43,253 nt of DNA. Source: Pseudomonas izuensis. Lineage in GTDB: Bacteria; Pseudomonadota; Gammaproteobacteria; Pseudomonadales; Pseudomonadaceae. This document shows positions 16,425 through 24,958 of this stretch, piece by piece; position 1 is the first letter of the stretch; each line of letters begins with the position of its first letter. Made by a program: the position numbers and the translations under genes. A model generated the notes under the pieces. It saw nothing but the letters and a program-made list of their open reading frames with translations. It searched no databases and was not told the origin of the DNA. The stretch spans positions 105,951 to 149,203 of the forward strand of contig NZ_WTFT01000014.1 of assembly GCF_009861505.1 (NCBI RefSeq). Direction: 5' to 3'.

Positions 16425-18263
16425 CTAGAATGCAAAACAGGAACAACCGAAGGCTCCCCAGAAATCTCTGAAGTCATTGACCGGCACAGACGACAACCGG
16501 GCCCGGTCGTGACTGTGTGAGTGAACGGCACAAGGACCACTGCACTGGTGCGCCCGGACAGCGGCCATCGCATTGGGCTTCCAGTGCCCCGGAACCTTGC
16601 TGACAGGTGACCAATCCGGCATGACCGGCAGCGCGGGCGGTGCCAATTGGTCGAACTCACCGGCACCATAAACGACCTTGCCTCCCACCACCGTCAACAC
16701 CGATTCGATCCACTTGATCGCTTCGTCTTCGACGCTGAAGAAATCGGCGCTCAAGGCCACGACGTCAGCCAGTTGACCGACCTTGATCTGCCCTTTCTTG
16801 CCCTGCTCCGACGAGAACCAGGCGCTGCCATGGGTATACAGCTGCAACGCGGTATCCCGTGACAGACCTTGCGGATACAGCGTCATGCCGCCCACGGTTT
16901 TTCCACTGACCAGCCAGTACAGCGATGTCCACGGGTTATAGCTCGACACCCGGGTCGCGTCGGTGCCTGCGCCCACGGGTACGCCTTCGGCGAGCATCCG
17001 CTGGATGGGCGGCGTGTGCTCGGCGGCCTTGTTGCCATAACGCTCGACAAAATATTCGCCCTGGAACGCCATCCGGTCCTGAATGGCGATGCCGCCACCC
17101 AACGCCCGGACGCGCTCGATGTTTTCAGGGGTGATGGTTTCGGCGTGATCGAAAAACCAGGGGAGGCCATTGAAGGGAATGTCCCGGTCGACCTTCTCAA
17201 ACACGTCGAGCATCCGCGTGATGGATTCGTTGTAAGTCGCATGCAGCCGGAAGGGCCAACGGTGTTCGACCAGATGGCGAACCACCGGCTCCAGTTCCTG
17301 CTCCATGCTTGGCGCAAGATCGGGGCGTGGCTCGAGGAAGTCCTCGAAGTCGGCGGCAGAGAACACCAGCATTTCACCGGCACCGTTATGACGGAAGAAA
17401 TCGTTGCCGTCGCCGGGCTTGACCAGGCTGGTCCAGCTCTTGAAGTCCGCCAGTTCCTGCTTGGGCTTTTGCGTGAACAGGTTGTAAGCGATGCGTACGC
17501 TCAACTGGTCTTTATCGGCCAGTTCGCGAATGACTTTGTAATCGTCGGGGTAATTCTGGAAGCCACCCCCCGCGTCGATGGCGCTCGTGACGCCCAACCG
17601 GTTGAGCTCACGCATGAACTGGCGTGTCGAGTTGACCTGATATTCCAGCGGCAATGTCGGGCCTTTGGCCAGTGTCGAGTAAAGGATCATCGCATTGGGG
17701 CGGGCGATCAGCATACCGGTTGGATCGCCATTGGCATCGCGCTGAATTTCCCCACCCGGTGGATTGGGCGTATCGCGGGTGTAGCCGACCACTTTCAACG
17801 CGGCACGATTCAACAGCGCACGATCATACAAATGCAGGACGAACACCGGCGTGTCGGGAGCGGCTTTGTTCAGTTCGTCCAGGGTCGGCATGCGCTTTTC
17901 GGCGAACTGGAATTCCGTCCAGCCGCCCACCACCCTCACCCACTGTGGCGCGGGCGTACGATCGGCTTGTACCTTGAGCATGCGCAGGGCATCCGCCAGC
18001 GAAGGCACGCCTTCCCAACGCAGTTCCAGATTGAAATTCAAGCCACCCCGGATCAGATGGAGGTGGGAATCGTTCAGCCCGGGAATCACTGTGCGTTTGT
18101 TCAAGTCAATGACCTGAGTGGCGCTGCCGCGCGTGGCCATGATGTCTTCGTCATTGCCAACCGCGATGAATTTCCCGTCTTTGATAGCCACGGCACTGGC
18201 CGTGGGTTTCTCGCGATCAACGGTGTGAAAGCGGCCATTGATCATGATCAAATCAGCGTTCAT
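16425..18263 (-). CDS. YtcJ-type metal-dependent amidohydrolase
   Basis: Predicted hydrolase of an amide or imide bond, 612 residues, related to YtcJ and N-substituted formamide deformylase. Features in order: an N-terminal small beta domain (DLIMINGRFHTVD), the metal motif DSHLHLIRGG (about 65-74), the barrel with FDHAETI (about 368), GAGTDATR (about 427) and a C-terminal GQLADVVALSADFF. The last 40 residues are rich in Cys and His (QCSGPCAVHSHSHD...GAFGCSCFAF), an extension that could bind a metal. SD AGGAGG is four bases from the ATG. No signal peptide is visible. It is the third gene of the minus-strand run; substrate unknown. Confidence 0.87.
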   Translation of the reverse strand: MNADLIMINGRFHTVDREKPTASAVAIKDGKFIAVGNDEDIMATRGSATQVIDLNKRTVIPGLNDSHLHLIRGGLNFNLELRWEGVPSLADALRMLKVQADRTPAPQWVRVVGGWTEFQFAEKRMPTLDELNKAAPDTPVFVLHLYDRALLNRAALKVVGYTRDTPNPPGGEIQRDANGDPTGMLIARPNAMILYSTLAKGPTLPLEYQVNSTRQFMRELNRLGVTSAIDAGGGFQNYPDDYKVIRELADKDQLSVRIAYNLFTQKPKQELADFKSWTSLVKPGDGNDFFRHNGAGEMLVFSAADFEDFLEPRPDLAPSMEQELEPVVRHLVEHRWPFRLHATYNESITRMLDVFEKVDRDIPFNGLPWFFDHAETITPENIERVRALGGGIAIQDRMAFQGEYFVERYGNKAAEHTPPIQRMLAEGVPVGAGTDATRVSSYNPWTSLYWLVSGKTVGGMTLYPQGLSRDTALQLYTHGSAWFSSEQGKKGQIKVGQLADVVALSADFFSVEDEAIKWIESVLTVVGGKVVYGAGEFDQLAPPALPVMPDWSPVSKVPGHWKPNAMAAVRAHQCSGPCAVHSHSHDRARLSSVPVNDFRDFWGAFGCSCFAF

Positions 18264-18355
18264 GGTGCCTCCTGATTGTCAGCGTTTGCGATGCAATGCT
18301 TGCTGCCGCCTTCACCGGCAAGGCCGGCGCCTGTCGATTCGCGGTGTGCCGGGTT

Positions 18356-18937
18356 TCACGGACGCCCGCTTTTATCACCACTGAGCCAGGGTGCGAACAG
18401 ACGGGTCACAGGCGGCATGAACACGTACACCACCAGCAGGACGATGGTCAGCGTAATCACCACATTGCTCTGGACATACCCTCCCAGCCACGGAACCCGT
18501 GCGAACAACAGGCCCCAGCACAAGGGGACAATCAATGACAGCGGAAGGATGACCAAAAAGGTAATGCAAGCCTGTTTCCACCGCGGCGGCGGTGACGCCT
18601 GGGCTGTCTCGGGCGTGAACCAGAACTCGCGCCCCTGGCTGACCTCCAGTTGATCACCATCGGCCAGCAGGTCTTGCACCTCAGCCACCAGCAACCGACG
18701 GTCCTCGGAGTCCAGCCAGGCCTGAAGCTTTTCCGTGCAGGAGAAGCGCAGGACACTCGTGAATAGATGAACGCCGTCCTGATGGCTGCGAAAAACATCC
18801 ACGCCCAAGTGCCCTTCATAACCCTTGGCGGTATTGACTGTTTTTCGCAACCAGTCTTCATAGGCGTTCTCACTGCCCTGCCGGGCCCGGTGCCGAACGA
18901 CTAACGTGGCCACTTCATTGGCATCGAAAATGCTCAT
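18356..18937 (-). CDS. ABM-domain protein with two C-terminal membrane helices
   Basis: A 193-residue protein. Residues 8-100 have the pattern of an antibiotic-biosynthesis-monooxygenase (ABM) dimeric ferredoxin-like domain (EVATLVVRHRARQGSENAYEDWL...GHLGVDVFR). Two hydrophobic helices follow at about 123-146 and 156-177, which would tether the domain to the inner membrane. Many ABM proteins are small cofactor-free oxygenases, but most are uncharacterised. The ATG has GGGAGG six bases upstream; an earlier ATG is in frame but lacks a ribosome site. It follows the isochorismatase gene by 67 bp, with a strong stem-loop in between, and precedes the amidohydrolase by 92 bp. Confidence 0.82.
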   Translation of the reverse strand: MSIFDANEVATLVVRHRARQGSENAYEDWLRKTVNTAKGYEGHLGVDVFRSHQDGVHLFTSVLRFSCTEKLQAWLDSEDRRLLVAEVQDLLADGDQLEVSQGREFWFTPETAQASPPPRWKQACITFLVILPLSLIVPLCWGLLFARVPWLGGYVQSNVVITLTIVLLVVYVFMPPVTRLFAPWLSGDKSGRP

Positions 18938-18968
18938 TGCGACCTCCCGAGTGACCGACGCCTGAGTG

Positions 18969-18995
18969 CGCCTCATCCCCCTACGGGATGAGGCG
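18969..18995. other. Strong intercistronic stem-loop
   Basis: CGCCTCATCCC (18969-18979) and GGGATGAGGCG (18985-18995) form a perfect 11-bp stem with a five-base loop. It lies between the isochorismatase stop and the ABM gene. No U-run follows on the minus strand, so it may be a processing or stabilising element that makes the first gene more abundant than the rest, or a weak terminator. Confidence 0.55.
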
Positions 18996-19004
18996 TAAAA
19001 CAGA

Positions 19005-19658
19005 TCAGTGACCTTCCGAGGCGTTGAACATCGTCTTGGCGTAAATCAAGCCCAGACCATAAGCGCCGCCATGGGCAATGGAGGTCTTCACCGTCTCGTT
19101 GTAGGTGTCGCTTCGGGCCCAGTCGCGCTGCAGTTCCAGCAGGTACTGAAGCGAAGTCATTGGCCGTGCGCCTGCCTGGACCATACGGGTAATGGCGCGT
19201 TCGTGAGCCTCATCCGAAACGTCACCGCAGGCATCACAGATGATGTAGACCTCGAACCCTTGCTCGAGCGCCGAGATCGCAGGGCCGACGATGCAGACCG
19301 ACGTCCACAGACCGGCAAGCACGATTCTATCGCGACCGATCTTGTTCACTTCCACGGCGATCCGCTCGTCTTCCCAGGTGTTCATGCTGGTGCGATCAAT
19401 GAGCGCCTGGCCAGCAAACGTCGAGGTGATTTCCTCGAACATGGGGCCTGAAAAGCTCTTTTCAGCGACCGTGGTAAGAATGGCCGGAACACCAAATTCC
19501 CTGGCGGCCTTGGAGATCAATGCAGCGTTGTTGCGAAGGGTGACCGCGTCTATGGATTTAGTGGCAAATGACATCTGTGACTGGAAGTCGATCAGGATCA
19601 GAGCGTGGTTGGATGGATCCAACAAGCCTTTACCGGGTGTTGCTTTTGCAGTTGCCAT
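19005..19658 (-). CDS. Isochorismatase-family hydrolase (YcaC-like)
   Basis: Cysteine hydrolase of 217 residues in the cytoplasm. The family nucleophile is C122 in GLWTSVCIVGPA, and the paired Asp is D24 in ALILIDFQSQM. Size and motif order fit the YcaC group rather than true isochorismatases. The real start is the ATG with GGAGAAG ahead (MATAKATPGKG); the longer frame upstream is not coding. It is the first gene of a minus-strand run with ABM, amidohydrolase, NTF2 and DoxX genes and is divergent from an AraC regulator at 19907. A role in amide or N-carbamoyl cleavage together with the amidohydrolase is plausible but inferred. Confidence 0.88.
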   Translation of the reverse strand: MATAKATPGKGLLDPSNHALILIDFQSQMSFATKSIDAVTLRNNAALISKAAREFGVPAILTTVAEKSFSGPMFEEITSTFAGQALIDRTSMNTWEDERIAVEVNKIGRDRIVLAGLWTSVCIVGPAISALEQGFEVYIICDACGDVSDEAHERAITRMVQAGARPMTSLQYLLELQRDWARSDTYNETVKTSIAHGGAYGLGLIYAKTMFNASEGH

Positions 19659-19906
19659 GACACTTCTCCGAATACGTTTGGGAGTGTGCATTCTCAGGGT
19701 GTGTTGGAGCCGGCGATTGTATGGATGTGCGATTTTGGAAGGTTTGTGCGCAGATAATTTGCTGATTCCCGGATCGGGACAGCCTGGCACCACGAAAAGG
19801 ATGAATGGCCCTCACCCTTTGTTGCAACTGTCGGATCATGTACCAGACTGGATGTCAAAAACGGCCGGCACCTGCACCTGTATCCCGACTTCGAGGAAGC
19901 TTGCGC
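19659..19906. promoter_or_regulatory. Divergent promoter region isochorismatase / AraC
   Basis: A 248-bp gene-free stretch that must contain the promoters of both the five-gene run and the AraC regulator. An AraC-type direct repeat could not be assigned with confidence by eye. Confidence 0.4.
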
Positions 19907-20515
19907 ATGCATCCGATACCCGAAAAAAACACCCCCGCTACCCGCACACCGTCCATCGATGAATTCTTGCTCATCCATTTGTACAGCATCGAGGCGTCTG
20001 ACCCGGTCATGTTTCACTTGGCCTCTGCGGTGATGCCCATGCTCAACCAGCCGGATGAAGCCAATCGCTTTTTCATCGATCAAGTCATGATGGCCATGCA
20101 GGCGCACCTGTCCCTCCAGCAGGGTCAGAAAAGCGTTGCCGTGTCTGCGAAGGATCGAGGCCTGGCGCCCTGGCAGCAGCGACGTGCCAGGGAAATGTTG
20201 TGCGCGCACATTGTCGATGGTGTATCCGTTGAAAAACTGGCCCGTGAATGCTCCTACTCTCGCTGCCATTTCAGCCGGGCGTTCAAGCTCAGTCTCGGTT
20301 CCAGTCCTCATCAGTACCTTCTGCAATTACGCGTGGACAAAGCCAGGAAGCTGCTCCTGAATCCCTCACTGAAAATTACCGATATCGCGATTGATTGCGG
20401 ATTCTCCGACAGCTCGCATTTCTCCAGGGTCTTCAGTCGATGTACGGGGTTCTCGCCTTCTTACTGGCGTCAGCTCACTACTGGCTTTCGATATTCCCCT
20501 GGCCCGGAGGGTTGA
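19907..20515 (+). CDS. AraC-family transcription regulator
   Basis: A 202-residue regulator. The C-terminal half (about 100-195) has both AraC helix-turn-helix units: SVEKLARECSYSRCHFSRAFK and ITDIAIDCGFSDSSHFSRVFSRCTGFSPSYWR. The N-terminal 95 residues are short and do not form the usual cupin, so effector sensing is unclear. I chose the ATG giving MHPIPEKN because GAGGA lies about ten bases upstream; an earlier start adds 34 low-complexity residues. It is divergent from the isochorismatase run, its likely target, and its stop is 5 bp from the convergent MocR gene stop. Confidence 0.85.
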   Translation: MHPIPEKNTPATRTPSIDEFLLIHLYSIEASDPVMFHLASAVMPMLNQPDEANRFFIDQVMMAMQAHLSLQQGQKSVAVSAKDRGLAPWQQRRAREMLCAHIVDGVSVEKLARECSYSRCHFSRAFKLSLGSSPHQYLLQLRVDKARKLLLNPSLKITDIAIDCGFSDSSHFSRVFSRCTGFSPSYWRQLTTGFRYSPGPEG

Positions 20516-20520
20516 TGAGC

Positions 20521-22017
20521 CTATCGGCCCCTGACGCCATCGCCCATCAGGTCCCGAATCACTTCAGCAAGAATACCGACCCCTTCATCAATCTCCCGGG
20601 TCGTCAGGCCGGCATAACCCAGAATGAGCCCTGCTGGGCGCTCGCACGCCGATGACCCGGGGTCGGCGAACAGCGGCGCGAGCGGATAAACGCCAACCCC
20701 GCGCTCGAGAGCGGACGCCTGTAGCGCAAGCTCGTCCACGGCGCGAAGTGCCGGCAGCAGCAACACGCCATGCAGCCCCGCCGCCATGCCGACCAGTTGC
20801 CCCTGCCCTGCCAGATGCTGCTCGACAGCCTCCAGCAGTGCTTTTCGTCGCCGCTCGTTCTCCCGGCGCAGGCGGCGCACGTGGCGCTCATAGGTGCCAC
20901 TTTCGATCAACGAGGCCAGCACGTTTTGCTCCCAGCGCGCCGAGTGACGATCCGTCATCCGCTTGGCTTCGCGGAACACATGAACCAGCTCGTGGGGCAG
21001 CACCAGATACCCGAGCCTGAGCTGCGGCGAGAGTGCCTTGGAGAAGGTGCCGACATAAATGACCCGGGCATCGGTGTCCATCGATTGCAGCGCGTCGATG
21101 GGCCGCTGGCCATAACGAAACTCGCCGCCGTAATCGTCCTCGATGATCCATGCGTGGTGTCGGCTTGCCCACCTCAGCAGTTCCTGGCGACGGGCGATGG
21201 ACAGCACGGCGCCCATGGGAAACTGGTGCGACGGGGTCACATAGGCCAACCGCACGCGATCATCGTCCGGCAGATGGCGGGTATCCAGCCCGGCGGTATC
21301 GACCGCTATGGGCAGCGCCGTCGCACCCGTGGCCTCGAAGCTGTATCGGGCCATGCGGTAGCCCGGTTCCTCGAAAGCGAAGGCATCGTGCGGATCGAGC
21401 AGAAGCCGGGCGCACAGGTCCACCCCCTGCTGCGAACCATGCACCACGAGAATCTGCTCCACGTCGCACACCAGGCCGCGGGCGCGGCGCAGGTAGCCCT
21501 GCAGCGCGCTGCGCAGGCGCGCTTCCCCTTCGGGCTGACCGTAATAGAGGTTTGTCTGACGCTTGACCAGTTCGGCGCGGTAAGCGCGCTGCCAACCCAG
21601 GGCCGGGAAATCCCGCGAGGCCACCGAGCCGTACTTGAAGTCGATGCGGGCCAGTGGCGAAGCGACGCTGTACGGCTCGAGGGCGGCCACTCGCTGACCG
21701 TACAAAGACAGTGCGGGCGGCAGTTTCCGGCTCTGCGGCGAGTCCGCTTTGACCGCCCCGGACGGGGTACTCATCCCCTGTGCCACCCGGGCGGCCTTGC
21801 CCGCCGAGGTCACGACAAAGCCCTCGGCGGCGAGTTGTTCGTAGACCGCCGTCACGGTGGTGCGCGACACGCCTAGCTCGGCCGCCATTGCCCGAGTCGA
21901 AACCAGTTTCGCGCCTGCGGCGAGCGTGCCGTCCTCGATCTGCGCCCGCAGCCTGGCATAGATACGGCGCTCCGTACCGCGGGAGGATACATTCGATTCG
22001 GTTGAAAACTGGCCCAT
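20521..22017 (-). CDS. MocR-type regulator (GntR HTH + aminotransferase-like domain)
   Basis: A 498-residue MocR/PdxR-family transcription factor. The GntR winged helix is at about 15-80 (RIYARLRAQIEDGTLAAGAKL..VSRTTVTAVYEQLAAEGFV). A linker leads to a class I aminotransferase-like domain with the PLP Lys in YVGTFSKALSPQLRLGY. Such proteins bind PLP and often control amine, taurine or vitamin B6 genes. The start ATG has GAGG seven bases ahead; upstream extension is antisense to the next gene. It is divergent from a TauE/SafE permease. An inverted pair GCAC-N8-GTGC (about 22037-22052) between them may be part of its site. Confidence 0.9.
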   Translation of the reverse strand: MGQFSTESNVSSRGTERRIYARLRAQIEDGTLAAGAKLVSTRAMAAELGVSRTTVTAVYEQLAAEGFVVTSAGKAARVAQGMSTPSGAVKADSPQSRKLPPALSLYGQRVAALEPYSVASPLARIDFKYGSVASRDFPALGWQRAYRAELVKRQTNLYYGQPEGEARLRSALQGYLRRARGLVCDVEQILVVHGSQQGVDLCARLLLDPHDAFAFEEPGYRMARYSFEATGATALPIAVDTAGLDTRHLPDDDRVRLAYVTPSHQFPMGAVLSIARRQELLRWASRHHAWIIEDDYGGEFRYGQRPIDALQSMDTDARVIYVGTFSKALSPQLRLGYLVLPHELVHVFREAKRMTDRHSARWEQNVLASLIESGTYERHVRRLRRENERRRKALLEAVEQHLAGQGQLVGMAAGLHGVLLLPALRAVDELALQASALERGVGVYPLAPLFADPGSSACERPAGLILGYAGLTTREIDEGVGILAEVIRDLMGDGVRGR

Positions 22018-22089
22018 GGAGAAACCTCGAAACTGGCACTTTTTCTTGTGCAGGTCATGGTCGAGATTATGGGCTCGCATCCATCCGGA

Positions 22090-22872
22090 ATGAATCCCCA
22101 GAGGGCCGACACTTTGGAACTGACCATCACCACCCTCCTTGTCACCTTCGCCGGGGTCTTTCTGATCTGTTTCATGAAGGGCGCATTCGGCGGCGGCTTT
22201 GCCATTGTCGGCATCCCGCTGCTGTCGCTGGTGATGGACCCGATCACGGCCGGCGGCCTGCTCGCGCCGTTGTTCATCGCCATGGACCTGTTCGGCCTGC
22301 GCTACTGGAAGCCATCCACCTGGTCCAGGGTGGACCTGAAACTGCTGGTGCCCGGGCTGGTCGTTGGCATCGGCGTCGGCTATCTGCTCTTTCGCGTGAT
22401 GGACCACCGTGCCGTCGCCATTGTCATGGCCGTGGTCACGCTGACGTTTGTCGCTCTCTGGTTCAAGGCCGGCGGCGAAGTCAGGGTCCAGCCGCGCTCA
22501 AAACCCAAGGCCGTGGCCGCAGGCCTCACATCGGGCATCACGACCATGGTCGCGCACTCGGGCGGACCACCGCTGGCGATCTACCTGCTGCCGCTGGGCC
22601 TGAGCAAGCAGCTCTACGCCGGAACCACCAGTATGTTTTTCACGGTGGGCAACCTGCTCAAGGCCGTGCCCTGGCTGATGTTGGCCAAACCGACCGGCAA
22701 CGTATTGAGCCTGACGGCCATCTGTCTGCTCGCCGTACCCAGTGGTGTCTGGTTGGGCTGGCGGCTGCACGCCAGACTGGACCAGCGCCAGATGTACCGC
22801 GCCTGTTATGGATTGCTGGTGGTTACGGCCGTGAAGCTGCTGTGGGATGGGGTCAGTGGTTATATGGCCTGA
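22090..22872 (+). CDS. TauE/SafE-family sulfite or organosulfonate permease
   Basis: Inner-membrane permease of about 260 residues with eight predicted helices, including CFMKGAFGGGFAIVGIPLLSL, a glycine-rich first motif typical of TauE/SafE (DUF81) proteins, and HSGGPPLAIYLLPLGLSK, the second half-repeat. Members export sulfite, sulfoacetate or related anions. The start is uncertain: ATG at 22090, TTG at 22111 with AGAGGG ahead, or a GTG at 22048. It is divergent from a MocR regulator, which resembles taurine-type regulation, but no taurine catabolic enzyme is nearby. Confidence 0.82.
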   Translation: MNPQRADTLELTITTLLVTFAGVFLICFMKGAFGGGFAIVGIPLLSLVMDPITAGGLLAPLFIAMDLFGLRYWKPSTWSRVDLKLLVPGLVVGIGVGYLLFRVMDHRAVAIVMAVVTLTFVALWFKAGGEVRVQPRSKPKAVAAGLTSGITTMVAHSGGPPLAIYLLPLGLSKQLYAGTTSMFFTVGNLLKAVPWLMLAKPTGNVLSLTAICLLAVPSGVWLGWRLHARLDQRQMYRACYGLLVVTAVKLLWDGVSGYMA

Positions 22873-22982
22873 GAGCCTGATCGCACGAGCAACGCACCCC
22901 TGACTATTCTATTTTCTCGATCATAGGCGTCGATTTTATTCGGCTATTACTCGTTCTTCCCCTATGCGAAATTCCTCATCGA

Positions 22983-23000
22983 CGTGGCAACGTTGCCACG
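22983..23000. promoter_or_regulatory. 18-bp perfect palindrome, LacI-type operator candidate
   Basis: CGTGGCAACGTTGCCACG reads the same on both strands. Its centre AACGTT and the outer TGGC/GCCA resemble LacI/GalR-family operators such as the PurR box. It ends 20 bp before the GTG start of the exported NTF2-like protein, overlapping the expected leader. No LacI-family gene is in the window. Confidence 0.55.
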
Positions 23001-23019
23001 CTCGATCAGGAGCTCAAAC

Positions 23020-23490
23020 GTGAGAACCCTCCTCTACATCCTCTTGTTTACGGTGATGTGCGCCAGCGCCAGTGCCGCGCAACCCAATAGTTACAAGCAG
23101 GATGTCCAACGCTGGTACGACGCCTTCGACAGGAATGATCCGAGCCTGATCGACAAAATATTGAGCGACAACTGGCTGGACATTCCCTCAAGCCCCGATC
23201 AAGTCCCTGGCCCGGCTGGCGCCAAGGCCGTGCTCAAGCACCTGCACAGCACGTTCTCCGACTTCAGCATCAAGATTGAGGAAGTCTTGCAGGACGGCAA
23301 CAAGGTCATCGTGCGCTCGCGTATCTCTGGCATCCAGACCGGAACCTTCGCTGGCGTGGCGCCGACCCACCGCAGAATCAACATCATGGCCACCGATATC
23401 CATGAATTCCAGGATGGAAAAATCGTGCGCACCTGGCACATGGAGGATTGGATGACTGGGTTGCATCAGCTCGGCGTTGTACAACACTGA
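23020..23490 (+). CDS. Exported SnoaL/NTF2-like protein
   Basis: A 156-residue protein that starts with a clear signal peptide (VRTLLYILLFTVMCASASA, cut before AQPNSY), so it should be periplasmic. The mature part is a SnoaL-like ester-cyclase type NTF2 fold: WYDAFDRNDPSLIDKILSDNWLDIP, the middle VLKHLHSTFSDFSIKIEEVLQDGNKVIVR, and the end HEFQDGKIVRTWHMEDWMTGLHQLG, which has the usual W-x-x-x-D-x-x-x-L pattern. I chose the GTG because AGGAG lies eight bases upstream. It is 28 bp before a second NTF2-fold gene. An 18-bp palindrome upstream suggests control by a LacI-type repressor. Confidence 0.82.
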   Translation: MRTLLYILLFTVMCASASAAQPNSYKQDVQRWYDAFDRNDPSLIDKILSDNWLDIPSSPDQVPGPAGAKAVLKHLHSTFSDFSIKIEEVLQDGNKVIVRSRISGIQTGTFAGVAPTHRRINIMATDIHEFQDGKIVRTWHMEDWMTGLHQLGVVQH

Positions 23491-23518
23491 AACCACCCGG
23501 CCAATTGAGGACAAGAAA

Positions 23519-23938
23519 ATGAGTAGCGCTGCGCAGTTGCTGCACCTGCATTTCCAGACGTTTATTGATGACCACGAACAGTGGAAGACACTGATCGCCG
23601 ATAATCTGCTGTGGGAGCTTCCCTATGCGCCGGGTCTGGGTCATCCCGAACGACTGAACGGCCGTCAGGAAGTGCTGAACCATGTGGGCTGGTTCGTTGG
23701 CGCGGTCGAAAATTTCCGCTTTCACGACCTGAAGATCCACGCCTTTGCCGATCCCGGCATGGCGGTGGCTGAGGTCAAGGCAGAAGGCTTGATCAAGCCT
23801 ACAGGCCGAATCTATCGCCAGGACTACGTCCTTTTTTGCCGGGTAGAGAATGGCAAGATCGTCTTCCTGCGCGAGTACTTCGACCCCATCCGCGCGGCCC
23901 ATGCGCTCGATACACCGATATCCGCCGCGCAGCCATAG
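23519..23938 (+). CDS. SnoaL/NTF2-like protein (PhzA/B-like)
   Basis: A cytoplasmic 139-residue protein without a signal peptide. It has the NTF2 layout with LIADNLLWELPYAPGLGHPERLNGRQEVLNHVGWF and YRQDYVLFCRVENGKIVFLREYFDPIRAAHAL, which resembles the PhzA/PhzB group where the last helix keeps FxxP. SD GAGGA precedes the ATG. It follows the exported paralogue by 28 bp, so they are probably co-transcribed. Convergent with an AraC gene 18 bp downstream. The reaction is unknown. Confidence 0.8.
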   Translation: MSSAAQLLHLHFQTFIDDHEQWKTLIADNLLWELPYAPGLGHPERLNGRQEVLNHVGWFVGAVENFRFHDLKIHAFADPGMAVAEVKAEGLIKPTGRIYRQDYVLFCRVENGKIVFLREYFDPIRAAHALDTPISAAQP

Positions 23939-23956
23939 GGATTGAAAGTCCTCGCT

Positions 23957-24958
23957 CTACAAACCGGCCCTGTATTCATTGGGTGTGGTATTGAACCAAC
24001 GGCGAAAGGCGCGGAAGAAATTGCCTGGCGCGGCGAAGCCCAGCAGATAGGAGATTTCCTGCAGGGTGAGTTGGGGCTGCATCAAATACTGGCCGGCCAG
24101 CTCTCGGCGAGTACCGTCGAGCAGTAGATGAAAACCGGTGCCTTCCGCTTGCAGGCGGCGCTGCAAGGTACGCTCGGACATTAACATTGCCTGGGCCACC
24201 ACTTCACGTTTGGGCTCCCCCTGGGGCAGCAAACGACAGAGCAACTGGCGCACCTGATGGGTGATCTGGCCATCCGAAAAGCGCGCCAGGTATTCGCCGG
24301 CGAAGCGTTCGTGCAATTGCGCCAGGGCTTCGTTGGCAGAATGCAGCGGAGTATCCAGATCGGTGCGGTCGAACAACAATGCATAGTGCCCGGCATTGAA
24401 CTTCAGGGGGGCCTGGAACACCTCGCGATAGGGTGTCAGATGAGCCGGCGCAGGTCCGGTAAAGCTGACAAGGCGAGGCGTCAATGGACGGCACGCCAGC
24501 CAGCGGCAAAAAGCCAGAATATAGGCCAGCGACCCCTCTGCACTTTCCCTGGCGGAAGGTAAACGATCGCCGTGAATGGCCAGCGTCAACTCATAGCCGT
24601 CCGATGTAGGGTGAAGGCTGAGATCTGCACTCTCCCCAATGATGCGCTGGTAGCGGACCAGACTGGATATCCCCTCATGCAAGTTGCGGCTGGACATCAA
24701 GGCATAGCCAACCACATGGAAGGAGGATGGTCGCACCACCTGGGCCAGGTTCAGGGCAATGACGGGATTGCCCGAGGCTTCTACCGCCAGGTGCCATAGG
24801 CCCGTCATGCCATCCTGGGGGAAGCGTGCTTCGGGATCACTCAGCGCGCAATAGTCCATCCCAAGACGTTCGAACAGGCTGCGGCAGTCGACACCGCCCA
24901 TTTCCAGGGCGCGGACAATGGCGCTTGCCCAGCCGGAGGAAGTAGTACGCGGACTCAT
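23957..24958 (-). CDS. AraC-family regulator (Arabinose_bd/OruR type)
   Basis: A 333-residue activator of the long AraC class. Residues 15-200 form the arabinose-binding-like domain found in OruR/ArgR-type members (LFERLGMDYCALSDPEARFP...GYALMSSRNLHEGISSLVRYQRI). The C-terminal 100 residues contain the two helix-turn-helix units (VVAQAMLMSERTLQRRLQAEG and LQEISYLLGFAAPGNFFRAFRRWFNTTPNEYR). Its stop faces the NTF2-like gene stop. The ribosome site is weak. Targets may be the NTF2 pair, or the permease-crotonase block starting at 25386, which lies divergently beyond a REP doublet. Confidence 0.87.
   Translation of the reverse strand: MSPRTTSSGWASAIVRALEMGGVDCRSLFERLGMDYCALSDPEARFPQDGMTGLWHLAVEASGNPVIALNLAQVVRPSSFHVVGYALMSSRNLHEGISSLVRYQRIIGESADLSLHPTSDGYELTLAIHGDRLPSARESAEGSLAYILAFCRWLACRPLTPRLVSFTGPAPAHLTPYREVFQAPLKFNAGHYALLFDRTDLDTPLHSANEALAQLHERFAGEYLARFSDGQITHQVRQLLCRLLPQGEPKREVVAQAMLMSERTLQRRLQAEGTGFHLLLDGTRRELAGQYLMQPQLTLQEISYLLGFAAPGNFFRAFRRWFNTTPNEYRAGL

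Noticed and set aside
16869..18275. Plus-strand frame of about 470 codons
   Set aside because: It is the complement of the YtcJ-type amidohydrolase and has no domain pattern.
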